64,000 nucleotides of DNA from Streptomyces sp. MP131-18 (GTDB taxonomy: Bacteria; Actinomycetota; Actinomycetes; Streptomycetales; Streptomycetaceae): the NCBI RefSeq assembly GCF_001984575.1, contig NZ_LZNS01000001.1:4043656-4107655 (forward strand), written 5' to 3'. The position numbers and the translations under genes were made by a program. Position 1 is the first letter of the stretch. Each line of letters opens with the position of its first letter. Of the stretch, positions 41,743 to 50,303 are shown piece after piece. The notes beneath the pieces were generated by a model. The model was given only the letters and a program-made list of their open reading frames with translations. It made no database searches and was not told the origin of the DNA.

Positions 41743-42717
41743 CTACGCCACGCCCGTGCGCGCCGCCAGCTCCGCCGGCGGCAGCGAGCCCGGCGGGCGG
41801 CCCGCGCGGGCGCACTCGACGGCCAGCCGCTGCAACGCCTCGTTGACCGGCACCGGCACGCCGAACCGGCGGCCGAGCAGCACGATTTCGCCGTTCAGAT
41901 AGTCCGCCTCGATCGATCCCGTGCCGCGCCGCAGGCTCTGCCACGACGAGCCGCCGACCCGTTCCTCGCCGTCGGCCTGCCGTATCCGCATGCGGTCGCC
42001 CCGCAGCCGGGCCTGCTCCTCCTCGCTCGCGTACGCGAGGCCCGCGGCGTCGAGCACGGCGACGCCCTCGGCGCGCGCCGCCGCCACCACCTCCGTGAGC
42101 GGCGGCGCGGCGGGGGGACCCGACAGCGCCTCCACCGCGTTCGCCAGGTTGGCCAGCAGCTTCGCGTACTTCCACCGCATGACGTCGGGCACCACGGGCG
42201 ACAGGAACCGGGACGCCGTCAGATCGGCGGAGATCTGCCGCGCCGTGTCGTCGGCGCCGCCCGGGTAACGGCCGAGATGCAGCATCCCGGTCAGCGGGGC
42301 ACACGGCGCGGTGACCTCCCCGGCCCGGAGGAACTGCGAGGGCAGCCACACGCACATCCCGTACACGTGTGGGAAACGGCGCAGCGCCAGCCGCTCGTTG
42401 GCCACGCCGTTCTGCGCGCAGACCAGCGGCGCCCCGCCCGCCACCGGCGCCCACGCGTCGAGCGCGGCCACGGAGTCCTGCGTCTTGACCGCGAGGACCA
42501 GCACGTCGTCCGGCCGCGGCCGGTAGGCGTCGGGGCCCTCGATCACCGGAACGGGCAGCGTCAGCACGGCCTCCGGCGTGTGCAGGCGCAGACCGTGCTC
42601 GCGGAGCGCGGCGGCGTGCGCGCCGCGCGCCACGAGGACGACGTCATGGCCGCTTTCGAACAGCCGGCCTCCGATGGCGCCGCCGACGGCGCCCGCTCCG
42701 ATGATCAGATAGCGCAT
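41743..42717 (-). CDS. 2-dehydropantoate 2-reductase (ketopantoate reductase) family protein
   Basis: 324 residues. N-terminal Rossmann domain (MRYLIIGAGAVGGAIGGRLFESGHDVVLVARG) with the NADP loop, DVLVLAVKTQD and APLVCAQNGVANE. The C-terminal ApbA/PanE domain has MRWKYAKLLANLANAVEAL, supplying the conserved catalytic Lys and Asn. Members reduce ketopantoate or related 2-keto acids. The stop codon is adjacent to the MITE end, so its native terminator may have been displaced. It is 31 bp downstream of the L,D-transpeptidase start region on the opposite side, with no obvious operon partner. Confidence 0.88.
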   Translation of the reverse strand: MRYLIIGAGAVGGAIGGRLFESGHDVVLVARGAHAAALREHGLRLHTPEAVLTLPVPVIEGPDAYRPRPDDVLVLAVKTQDSVAALDAWAPVAGGAPLVCAQNGVANERLALRRFPHVYGMCVWLPSQFLRAGEVTAPCAPLTGMLHLGRYPGGADDTARQISADLTASRFLSPVVPDVMRWKYAKLLANLANAVEALSGPPAAPPLTEVVAAARAEGVAVLDAAGLAYASEEEQARLRGDRMRIRQADGEERVGGSSWQSLRRGTGSIEADYLNGEIVLLGRRFGVPVPVNEALQRLAVECARAGRPPGSLPPAELAARTGVA

Positions 42718-42748
42718 GGTGCCATTGTGGCCGCCGTGGCCCGCCGGG

Positions 42749-43834
42749 TCACCAGTACACGACGACCCGGTCGCCCTCGGCCACCTCGTCGAACAGCCCG
42801 GCGATGGCGGCCTCGTCCCGGACGTTCACACAGCCGTGGGAGGCGCCGTTGTACCCGTTGGCCGCGAAGTCCTCGGAGTAGTGCACGGCCTGCCCGCCGT
42901 CGAAGAACATCGCGTACGGCATCGGGGAGTCGTACAGCGTCGAGTGGTGGTTGCGCGACTTCCAGTACACCTCGAACTCGCCCTCGCGCGTGGGCGTCTC
43001 CTCGGCGCCGAACCGCACGTCCACGGTCGTCCGCACCTCGCCGTCGATGACCCAGGACATCGTGTTCGACGTTTTGGAGATGCACAGCACCCGGCCCTCA
43101 AGGCAGCGCTCGTCCAGGTCCTGGGCGGGCTCCACGTCGGGCACGTCGAGCGGCGGGTACATCTCGTCCTCGGTGGGCGTGGTGGTCTCCGCGGTCAGCG
43201 CGTCCCACGTCGGCTCGAAGACGGTGCCCGTCACTTCAAGGCCCGCCGCCTCCTGGTACGCCTGGACGGCGGTGGTGGTGACGTCGCCGTAGTAGCCCGT
43301 CGGGTTGTCCGCGAAGTGGCCGAGCTGCTTCAGCCGGGCCTGGAGCTCGCGCACCTGCTCGGTGTTGTCCCCGTAGCCCATCACCTGCTGCGGCGGGTAC
43401 AGCTCGGTCTCGGTGGGCGTGGTGGTCGCCCCGGTCAGTGCCGACCACGTGCTCTCGAAAACCGTGCCGGACACCTCGAAGCCCGCGGCGCGCTGGTACT
43501 CCGAGACCGCGCCGAGCGTGACGTCGCCGTAGTACCCGGTGGGCTGGGCCGCGAAGTGGCCGAGCTGCAACAGCCGGGCCTGCAACTCCCGTACCTGGTC
43601 CGACTCGTCGCCGAAGTCGAGCACGACCTGCTCGGCCGGCTCCTCGGACTCGTCCGTGCCGTCACCGCCCTCGCCGTCGTCCTCCGGCGGGGCCTGCTCC
43701 TCCTGCGACGCGGCGTCGGACGGACCGTCCGACGCCTCCTGTCCCTGTGCCGAACAGCCGGTCAGCAGCAGCGCGGTGGTGACGGCGCTCGCGGCGGCCG
43801 ACACGACATACCTGCGAAAGTGCGCGGAGCGCAT
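42749..43834 (-). CDS. L,D-transpeptidase lipoprotein with two peptidoglycan-binding domains
   Basis: 361 residues. Lipobox LTGC (Cys at about 27), then an acidic low-complexity linker (DGEGGDGTDESEEPAE). Two tandem PG_binding_1 repeats (about 70-140 and 150-220) are nearly identical in pattern: VRELQARLLQLGHFAAQPTGYYGDVTLGAV and VRELQARLKQLGHFADNPTGYYGDVTTTAV. A C-terminal YkuD domain has HYSEDFAANGYNGASHGCVNVRD with catalytic Cys and His. It forms 3-3 crosslinks in the cell wall. AGGGGGAA precedes the ATG. A membrane-anchored enzyme acting outside the cytoplasmic membrane. Confidence 0.93.
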   Translation of the reverse strand: MRSAHFRRYVVSAAASAVTTALLLTGCSAQGQEASDGPSDAASQEEQAPPEDDGEGGDGTDESEEPAEQVVLDFGDESDQVRELQARLLQLGHFAAQPTGYYGDVTLGAVSEYQRAAGFEVSGTVFESTWSALTGATTTPTETELYPPQQVMGYGDNTEQVRELQARLKQLGHFADNPTGYYGDVTTTAVQAYQEAAGLEVTGTVFEPTWDALTAETTTPTEDEMYPPLDVPDVEPAQDLDERCLEGRVLCISKTSNTMSWVIDGEVRTTVDVRFGAEETPTREGEFEVYWKSRNHHSTLYDSPMPYAMFFDGGQAVHYSEDFAANGYNGASHGCVNVRDEAAIAGLFDEVAEGDRVVVYW

Positions 43835-43955
43835 CAGTGTTCCCCCTGGCGTTACCAGATCTCTCAGGACCTCATAGGTAAAGATGCGCGAACCCGGCGG
43901 ATTGTTGCGTCGACAGCCATAACGATGGAGCCACGATTCCGCTACCGCTCCTGTT

Positions 43956-44744
43956 TCACCGCAGCAAATTAAGGCTCGACACCACCGTGAACACCAGTAC
44001 CAGCCGCTCGAACCTGCTCTGGTCGAGCCGCTTCACCCCGGCCCGCCCGAGAAACACGCCGAGGAACAGCGCGGGCAGCAGCACCGCGTTGAGCGTCAGC
44101 GAGTCGACCGTGATCAGTCCAAGACCCGCGCTGAACGGCACCTTGAACACGTTGACGATGAGGAAGAACCAGGCCGCCGTGCCCAGGAACGTCAGCATCG
44201 CGTAGCCCGCCGCGAGCAGGTACAGCGACATGACGGCGCCGCCCGCGTTCGCGACCATCGTCGTGAACCCGGCGAGCAGCCCGTAGCAGAAGGCGATCCC
44301 CCGGCCCGCACGCCGCGGCTCCCCCGCCGCGTCCGCGGCGCGCGCCGGGGCGCCCGCCGCGGACCGCGCGCCCCGGCGCCGCTGCCACAGGTGCACGCAG
44401 ACCACCGCGAGCAGCAAGCCGCCGATGGTGCGGCGCATGACGGTGTCGTCGACCCTGGCCACGAACACGACGCCCGCCAGCACCCCGGCGGCGACCGAGG
44501 GGAAGAGGCGCAGCAGCGCGGGCCAGTCCACGTGCCGCCGGTAGGCGTGCACGGCGAACAGGTCGCCGACGATCAGCAGCGGCAGCAGCGCCCCGCTCGA
44601 CTCGCGCGCGGGCAGCACGGCGGCGAAGAGCGCCACGCTGATCGCGCCCACCCCGCCGATCGCCGTCTTGGCGATCCCGACCAGCACCGCGGCGGTCATC
44701 AGGACCGCGAGATCCGCCCCGCCGAGCCCGGTGACCCCGGTCAC
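43956..44744 (-). CDS. TauE/SafE-type membrane permease
   Basis: 262 residues with about eight hydrophobic segments: LAVLMTAAVLVGIAKTAIGGVGAISVALFAAVLP contains the family's first repeat, and GIAFCYGLLAGFTTMVANAGGAVMSLYLLAAGY the second, with the paired GxxTG-like loops. TauE/SafE proteins are thought to export sulfite or sulfoacetate-type anions, so substrate assignment stays open. The GTG start at 44744 is uncertain because the upstream sequence is a low-complexity CCGGTC repeat; an ATG 16 codons in is possible. No neighbouring sulfur genes. Confidence 0.82.
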   Translation of the reverse strand: MTGVTGLGGADLAVLMTAAVLVGIAKTAIGGVGAISVALFAAVLPARESSGALLPLLIVGDLFAVHAYRRHVDWPALLRLFPSVAAGVLAGVVFVARVDDTVMRRTIGGLLLAVVCVHLWQRRRGARSAAGAPARAADAAGEPRRAGRGIAFCYGLLAGFTTMVANAGGAVMSLYLLAAGYAMLTFLGTAAWFFLIVNVFKVPFSAGLGLITVDSLTLNAVLLPALFLGVFLGRAGVKRLDQSRFERLVLVFTVVSSLNLLR

Positions 44745-44816
44745 CCCGGTCGCCCCGGTCGCGGAAGGACGTCGACGGCAGGCGGGCGTTCGCGCATGGG
44801 TGTCAACGATCCCCGG

Positions 44817-44850
44817 GGTGTACGGAAACTGTGCGGTGTACGGAAACTGT
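44817..44850. repeat. Two 16 bp direct repeats before the SanA-like gene
   Basis: GGTGTACGGAAACTGT at 44817-44832 and 44835-44850, identical, period 18 bp, 91-124 bp upstream of the SanA-like start. Looks like tandem binding sites for an activator or a short duplication. Confidence 0.75.
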
Positions 44851-44940
44851 TCGATTGGCCATCATGCCCGACCCGCCGGTGCGGAGCCAGGGCGCCCGGC
44901 AGCCGGGGAACTCGGCCGCCCCGCGGTACGTGATAACGAT

Positions 44941-45645
44941 GTGATCCCCGATCGATCGCGGCGCCTGCTGCGCGCCCTCAGGCCGCGCCTGCCGCGCACG
45001 ATCCGCGGCAAGCGCCTGGCGGTCCAGGCCGTCATGGCACTGTGCGTCCTCGGCCTGCTGCCCTCGGCCTGGCTCCACCTCACCACCGACGGCCGGGTGC
45101 GGACCGTCGCCGACGCGCCCGCCGCCCCGGTGACCGTCGTCTTCGGTGCGGGCCTGCGGCCGGACGGCGCGCCCACCCAGTGGCTCGCGCACCGCCTCGA
45201 CGCCGCCGCGGAGCTCTACCACACCGGCCGCACCCGCGCGATCCTCGTCACCGGGGACAACAGCACGGAGGACTACAACGAGCCGGACGCCATGCGGGAC
45301 TACCTCGTCGGTCTCGACGTGCCCGCGGACCGCGTCGTCGCCGACTACGCGGGGTTCAACACGTGGAACTCCTGTGCCCGTGCCCGTTCCGTCTTCGGCG
45401 TCACCGAGGCGCTGCTCGTCTCGCAGGACTTCCACATCCGGCGCGCCCTCGCACTCTGCGAGGCGGCGGGTATAGATGCCTGGGGAGTGGGTGTGCCGGA
45501 GCGGTTCAGCGGGGTCTGGGTGTTCAGCGGGATACGGGAAATGGCGGGCGCGGTCACGGCGATGTATCAGGCTGCATTCGATCCGTCACCGGTCTTCCCC
45601 GGGCCCCCGGACAGCAGCTTGGATGAGATCCTGTCGGAGCACTGA
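44941..45645 (+). CDS. SanA/ElyC/YdcF-type (DUF218) envelope protein
   Basis: 234 residues: a basic N-terminus, one TM helix (LAVQAVMALCVLGLLPSAWLHL), then a DUF218 domain outside the membrane: VTVVFGAGLRPDGAPTQWLAHRLDAAAELYHTG, ILVTGDNSTEDYNEPDAMRDYLV, and VVADYAGFNTWNSCARARSVFG with ALLVSQDFHIRRALALCEAAG. SanA-type proteins support envelope barrier function and vancomycin tolerance in other bacteria. The GTG at 44941 lacks a ribosome site, suggesting a leaderless transcript. Monocistronic. Confidence 0.85.
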   Translation: MIPDRSRRLLRALRPRLPRTIRGKRLAVQAVMALCVLGLLPSAWLHLTTDGRVRTVADAPAAPVTVVFGAGLRPDGAPTQWLAHRLDAAAELYHTGRTRAILVTGDNSTEDYNEPDAMRDYLVGLDVPADRVVADYAGFNTWNSCARARSVFGVTEALLVSQDFHIRRALALCEAAGIDAWGVGVPERFSGVWVFSGIREMAGAVTAMYQAAFDPSPVFPGPPDSSLDEILSEH

Positions 45646-45832
45646 CGGACCCCGGTCGCCGGCCGCGCGCGGGCACCGGACGGTATCCCGTAGTTCACCG
45701 GGCGGATACCTTCCAGCGATGGAGCGTTATCGGGGAAGGGCTAGAAGTTCACGAGCAACGGATTCCGGAGCCAGGTCCGGCACCGGCGCTGCCGACACGG
45801 CACCCACACGAGCCACCTTGCGATCGGAACCC

Positions 45833-46948
45833 ATGCCCGCTAACAGCGCACCACCAGCGACCCCGAAAACCGGCGCGGCCACCGACAGCGACAGTCTGAA
45901 GCCGGTCCCCGCACCCCGGTCCACGCCGAAGAACGAGCACCGGTTCGACATCGACCTGATGCGGCTGATCTGCTCCTGCGCCGTGATCCTCGGGCACGTC
46001 GCGGGAGCCTTCATCCTCGCCGTCGACATGGACGAGTCGAACGGCGCGGCCTCCTACTGGGCAGGCCACATAGCGGACGGCGCGAACCAGTTCGCGGTGC
46101 CGATGTTCTTCGCCATGGCGGGCTGGGCCGTGCTGATGGGCGCCCCGCCGAAGGACGGCGCCCGCATGTGGACGCGGATCATCCGCAACGGGACCCCGTT
46201 GTTCGTCTGGACCGGCCTCTACCTGGTGTGGGCCTACCTGCGCGACCGCAACGACGAGCCCATGACCAACCTCGCGGTCGACTCCGTCTTCGGCTCCGTA
46301 CAGCCCGCCTATCACCTGTGGTTTTTGTACGCGTACATCCCGATCATCATGGCCCTCGGCTTCGTGGTACTGATCCGCGCCGGCCACCGCCCCTGGGGCC
46401 TCGGCGCCGCCCTGCTCGTCATCGCGGGCCTGCCGCACCTGCTGGACACCGTGAGCGAGTTCACCGGCTGGTCGCCGCCGCCCGTGGGCTGGAGCTTCGG
46501 CACCTACTCGGTGGTGTACGCGATCGGCGGCGCCCTGCTGTTCGCCCTCCCGAAGGGCCTTTCCAAGCGCAACCGCGGCCTGGTGGCGCTGCTGATGGTC
46601 GCCGCCATGGCCGGCTGCATCTGGTGGGACACGCAGGTCCACTACGTCATCCCGAACGCGCACCCCTTCGTCGCCATCCTCACCCTCAGCCTGCTGCTGC
46701 TCGTCAGCCGCATGCACATCCGCGAGAGCTGGCGCCCCCGGCTGACCCAGCTCGCCTCCGCGGCGATGGGCGCCTACATGGTCCACGTCTTCTTCGTCGA
46801 AGAGCTCGTCAAGCGCTGGGTCTCCGCGGACTCCGGCGCCGTCGAGGCCACCGCGATGCTCGTGGCCATGGTCACGATGACGACCGTGCTGTCCTACGCC
46901 GCGAGCCTGCTGTGGGGCAGGCTCGGCCTGCGCCGCTGGCTCGGCTGA
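45833..46948 (+). CDS. Acyltransferase-3 family membrane protein
   Basis: 371 residues. The hydrophilic N-terminus ends in the family signature EHRFDIDLMRLICSCAVILGHVAGAF (the Arg/His pair of Acyl_transf_3). About nine further hydrophobic segments follow, for example VPMFFAMAGWAVLMG, LWFLYAYIPIIMALGFVVLIRAG, YSVVYAIGGALLFALP and MGAYMVHVFFVEELV. Members O-acetylate sugars or glycans at the membrane. It converges with a polysialyltransferase-like gene, consistent with modification of a wall glycan such as a teichulosonic-acid-type polymer (inference). The ATG at 45833 has only a weak GGAAC upstream. Confidence 0.8.
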   Translation: MPANSAPPATPKTGAATDSDSLKPVPAPRSTPKNEHRFDIDLMRLICSCAVILGHVAGAFILAVDMDESNGAASYWAGHIADGANQFAVPMFFAMAGWAVLMGAPPKDGARMWTRIIRNGTPLFVWTGLYLVWAYLRDRNDEPMTNLAVDSVFGSVQPAYHLWFLYAYIPIIMALGFVVLIRAGHRPWGLGAALLVIAGLPHLLDTVSEFTGWSPPPVGWSFGTYSVVYAIGGALLFALPKGLSKRNRGLVALLMVAAMAGCIWWDTQVHYVIPNAHPFVAILTLSLLLLVSRMHIRESWRPRLTQLASAAMGAYMVHVFFVEELVKRWVSADSGAVEATAMLVAMVTMTTVLSYAASLLWGRLGLRRWLG

Positions 46949-46965
46949 CCGGGGCCCGGCCCGGA

Positions 46966-47003
46966 CCGGCCCGCCCGTCCCCGGAAGCGGACGGGCGGGC
47001 CGG
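46966..47003. terminator. Strong bidirectional terminator
   Basis: Perfect 15 bp arms (46966-46980, 46989-47003), 8 nt loop, between convergent acyltransferase and polysialyltransferase-like genes. Confidence 0.85.
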
Positions 47004-47012
47004 ACCGGCCGG

Positions 47013-48461
47013 TCACTTCTTGTTGCGCAGCGTCGCCTTGCGCACCTTGCGCGCGATGCGCATGGCGGTGCCGCCGCCGGGAAGCTGCCGGGTGAGGTGC
47101 GAGGCGAAGCCGCCGGGCAGCGCCAGCGCGGTGAGCCGCGCCCGCTTGAAGTACCGCCAGGTCGTCTCGTCCAGGTGCTGCTCCAGCCACTCCTCGGCCT
47201 CGCCGCGCAGCCCCGGATTCGTCTTGGCCTGCATGCAGTAGCCGACGGTCCGCACCAGCGGCGCGACCCGCTCCGCCGCGTCGGGCAGCGCGGTGACGGC
47301 CTCGCCGGCCCGCCGCGTCTCCAGGTCGGGCACCAGGGCGTCGACGATGGTCAGCGGAATGCGGTTGCTGTTCTGGTAGGGCGTGATCCGCTCCATGAGC
47401 AGGCCCGTCCCGACGCGGGCGATCGGCACCTCGTAGTACGCGGAGGCCGTCAGCATCGCCGTGGAGAAGCAGCCGACCACGAGCCCGGGGCGGTAGTGGT
47501 GGAACACCGTCTCCGCCAGCATCGGCGTGTCCAGAACGGTCAGCCGCACCCCGGCGTCCGCCGCGGCCTTCTCCAGCGCCCTGGAGTACTGGACGGGCGC
47601 GGTCGGATGCGGCTTGAACACCGCGTTCCTGAACCCGGCCGCCGCCGCGCCGCGCAGCATCCGCTCGTGCAGCGCCTCCTCCTCCTCGGTGGTGAGGATG
47701 TCGAGGGCCGCGAGGTACTGCCCGAGCAGCACCGCGACCGGCGCCTGCGCCTGCTGCTCCGCCGGCTCGTCGTTCCGTTCCGCGTCCGCGTCGTTCCGTT
47801 CCGCGCCGTTCCGTTCCGCGTCCTTCTCCCCGGCGGCCCGGACCGCGTCGGCCGGCGTGTGCTCGGCGCTGATCTCGTCGAGGACGGCGCGGAACGCGTC
47901 TCCCGGCACGACCTCGGACGGCACCCGGTGCTCGGCCAGCAGCAGCGGGGCGAGCCCCGGCACCAGGTCCAGGTGCAGCAGGCGCTGTATCCGGACCGCG
48001 GTGTCCTGCGCCAGCCGGTCGCGGGTGGGGCCGTAGCTCATGAGCCCGTCCGCGTACACGTGGATGTCCGCGTCTGCGAAGATCACGGCCAGCGCGGCGG
48101 CCGGCTTCGCGTGGACGGACTCCACCGCCAGCTCCACGGGCCCGTCGCCAAGACTCCAGTACCGGCGCAGCAGCCGCTCCCACACCGGGGCGTCGCGGTC
48201 GGCCGGGCCCCAGTCGCTGGGGTGGTGCGGACGGATGGTCTCGTTCCAGTCGATGACCCGGTCGAAGCGCGTCGCGATCCGGTCCCAGCCGGTCATCTCC
48301 GTGAGCGCGGCGGCCGTTTCGGGAACGGCCGCATTATTGGACACCAGGAGCACCCGGCGCGCCTCGTCCCGCGCGCCGAACTGCCCGGCGTCCAGCGCCG
48401 CGGCGAGCGTGGCGGCCCCGTACAGCGTCGACACCTCGAAGATCTGTGTGCGCACACCCAT
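47013..48461 (-). CDS. Polysialyltransferase-like glycan polymerase
   Basis: 482 residues of the actinomycete alpha-2,8-polysialyltransferase-like family. It begins MGVRTQIFEVSTLYGAATLAAALDAG; VLLVSNNAAVPETAAAL and ADIHVYADGLMSYGPTRDRL (the donor-site-like DGLMSYGP) follow, then an acceptor region FKPHPTAP and GLVVGCFSTAMLTASAYYEVP near the C-terminus. The KPHP and CFSTA motifs match GT-B glycosyltransferases that build nonulosonate or wall polymers. Residues about 215-235 contain AERN/AERND repeats from a GGAACG microrepeat. It follows a GT2 gene with a 3 bp gap, one operon. Confidence 0.85.
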   Translation of the reverse strand: MGVRTQIFEVSTLYGAATLAAALDAGQFGARDEARRVLLVSNNAAVPETAAALTEMTGWDRIATRFDRVIDWNETIRPHHPSDWGPADRDAPVWERLLRRYWSLGDGPVELAVESVHAKPAAALAVIFADADIHVYADGLMSYGPTRDRLAQDTAVRIQRLLHLDLVPGLAPLLLAEHRVPSEVVPGDAFRAVLDEISAEHTPADAVRAAGEKDAERNGAERNDADAERNDEPAEQQAQAPVAVLLGQYLAALDILTTEEEEALHERMLRGAAAAGFRNAVFKPHPTAPVQYSRALEKAAADAGVRLTVLDTPMLAETVFHHYRPGLVVGCFSTAMLTASAYYEVPIARVGTGLLMERITPYQNSNRIPLTIVDALVPDLETRRAGEAVTALPDAAERVAPLVRTVGYCMQAKTNPGLRGEAEEWLEQHLDETTWRYFKRARLTALALPGGFASHLTRQLPGGGTAMRIARKVRKATLRNKK

Positions 48462-48464
48462 GTC

Positions 48465-49430
48465 TCAGGCCGCCTTCCTTCCCCGGCCGAGCAGCCGGCG
48501 GAGCACTTTCCCGCGCTCGTCGCCCATTGCCACCAGTGTCCGCTCCAGAAGCTGCGGCGGGAAGCGCCGCAGCGCCGCCGCCGACTCCTGCTTCAACCGG
48601 CGCGCGGCCTCCGCTTCGTAGCTTCCCGCGTTCCCCGCGTGGAAGGCGATCATGGCGCAGTAGGTGCGCACGATCTTGGGCAGGAAACGCTCCGCCTCCG
48701 GGTCTTTCTCGACCTCCCGCAGGATCAGGTCGTGCGCCGGGAGGAAGTCCAGCTGGCGGTCGTCCTTTATCTGCGTCAGCGAGGTGGTCACGCCCCGGCG
48801 GTAGAACACGCCGAGCAGGCCCACCGAGGCGAACGTCCGGGCCCGCAGCTGGAGTTGCCAGCAGAACACGCGGTCCTCCGCGGTGCGCAGATGCGTCTGG
48901 AACCGCAGGCCGTCCTCGAACAGCTCGCGCCGGTAGACCCCGGCCCACACGAAGGGGTAGTCGACCATCGTCTTCTTGTCCGACGGGGTGATCGCGTCCC
49001 GCGGGCTGATGGCCACCCCGCGCCGCGGCGCGGGCGCGCGGTTGACGGTGCGGCGCTTGCCGTTGGACTGCACGTGGTCGGTGCGCACGTAGTCGCAGTC
49101 CAGGTCCTCGATGGCGTGGGTCAACTCGTCGAGATAGCCAGGTGCGTACCAGTCGTCCCCGTCGAGGAAGGTGAGGTACGCGCCCCGCGCCGCCTCGATC
49201 CCCGTGTTGCGCGCCTGGGAAATGCCCTGGTTGGTGTCGTGCCTGATCACTCTCGTCCGCGGCAGCTCCCCCTCGGCCCGGCCGAGGATCTCCCCGGTCG
49301 CGTCCGTGGAACGGTCGTCCACCAGGATGAACTCGGTATCCGGCCCGGCGTTTCTCGCCAGGCTGCGCAGCGTGGTGGGAACGAATTCCTGCACGTTGTG
49401 GCAGGCGACGATGACAGAGAGCTTGGGCAC
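48465..49430 (-). CDS. Glycosyltransferase family 2
   Basis: 321 residues. GT-A fold: LSVIVACHNVQEFVPTTLRSL, EFILVDDRSTDATGEIL, TNQGISQARNTGIEAARGAYLTFLDGDDWY (DxD at GDDW), then YPFVWAGVYRRELF, a typical acceptor region. The C-terminal part is helical and basic. It transfers a sugar to a growing glycan on the cytoplasmic face. The GTG at 49430 (VPKLSVIV) is preferred because GT2 proteins usually begin just before PKLSVIV; an ATG at 49475 is in frame. It forms a two-gene operon with the polysialyltransferase-like gene that follows immediately. Confidence 0.88.
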   Translation of the reverse strand: MPKLSVIVACHNVQEFVPTTLRSLARNAGPDTEFILVDDRSTDATGEILGRAEGELPRTRVIRHDTNQGISQARNTGIEAARGAYLTFLDGDDWYAPGYLDELTHAIEDLDCDYVRTDHVQSNGKRRTVNRAPAPRRGVAISPRDAITPSDKKTMVDYPFVWAGVYRRELFEDGLRFQTHLRTAEDRVFCWQLQLRARTFASVGLLGVFYRRGVTTSLTQIKDDRQLDFLPAHDLILREVEKDPEAERFLPKIVRTYCAMIAFHAGNAGSYEAEAARRLKQESAAALRRFPPQLLERTLVAMGDERGKVLRRLLGRGRKAA

Positions 49431-49667
49431 CGGTATTCCAGGGGCTGTGAGCAGGGTGATCGCGACGGTAAACACGAGATCAGCGAGTCAGGATACGCTC
49501 AGATGACCACGCGGTGAACGGCGACTGTACGGTCGGCCAATTCCCCCTTTTTCCGGCACGGATCACCAATGGACACGCCCCAGCATGCCATCCGCCGGGG
49601 CGGCCCCGCGACGGACCGTGGGCCCGTCACGACGCACGCCCGCGGCGGGGCGCTCCCCGCCGCGGCC

Positions 49668-50303
49668 TCAGTGCCCGCGGTCGATCCACTCCTGGAGGTG
49701 AGGCGCCTCGGCGCCGATCGTCGTGCCGTCGCCGTGCCCGGTGCGCACGACGGTCGCGGGCGGCAGGGTCAGCAGACGGTCGCGGATCGACCCGACGATC
49801 GTCGGGAAGTCCGAGAACGACCGGCCGGTCGCGCCCGGCCCGCCCTGGAACAGGGTGTCGCCGGTGAAGACGGTGTTCAGCTCCGGCGCGTGCAGGCACA
49901 CCGCGCCGGGCGCGTGCCCCGGCGTGTGCAGCACGGTCAGCGCGGTACCCGCCACGGTGAGGACCTGCCCGTCGGCCAGGTCGCCGTCCGGCTGCCGGCC
50001 GGGGTGCGTCTGCTCCCACAGCGGCAGGTCGTCGGGGTGCAGCAGCACCGGCGCCCCGGTGCGCTCCGCGAGGGCCGGAGCCGCGTTCACGTGGTCGTTG
50101 TGCGCGTGCGTGCTGATGATCGCCCGCAGCGCCCGGCCGCCGAGCGCCGCGGCGATGGCGTCCGCGTCGTGCGCGGCGTCGATGACGACGGCCTCCGCGT
50201 CGTCGCCGACGATCCACACATTGTTGTCGACGTCCCACGTGCCGCCGTCCAGGGCGAACGTGCCCGAGGTGACGAGGTGTTCGACGCGCGCGCCCGCCAT
50301 CAC
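49668..50303 (-). CDS. MBL-fold metallo-hydrolase
   Basis: 211 residues: NNVWIVGDDAEAVVIDAAHDA, zinc motif THAHNDHVNAAPALAERTG (HxHxDH), then LHTPGHAPGAVCLHAPELNTVFTGDTLFQGGPG with the third His and bridging Asp, and RTGHGDGTTIG with the last His: the glyoxalase-II-like arrangement. The start overlaps the stop of the upstream mycothiol-dependent dehydrogenase (ATGA, 50300-50303). This arrangement suggests it hydrolyses S-formylmycothiol or another thioester in formaldehyde detoxification (inference). Confidence 0.92.
   Translation of the reverse strand: MMAGARVEHLVTSGTFALDGGTWDVDNNVWIVGDDAEAVVIDAAHDADAIAAALGGRALRAIISTHAHNDHVNAAPALAERTGAPVLLHPDDLPLWEQTHPGRQPDGDLADGQVLTVAGTALTVLHTPGHAPGAVCLHAPELNTVFTGDTLFQGGPGATGRSFSDFPTIVGSIRDRLLTLPPATVVRTGHGDGTTIGAEAPHLQEWIDRGH

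Noticed and set aside
44660..44760. CCGGTCACC repeats near the TauE start as a regulatory element
   Set aside because: A short GC-rich low-complexity run inside or beside the start codon region; no symmetric or repeated site stands out beyond composition.
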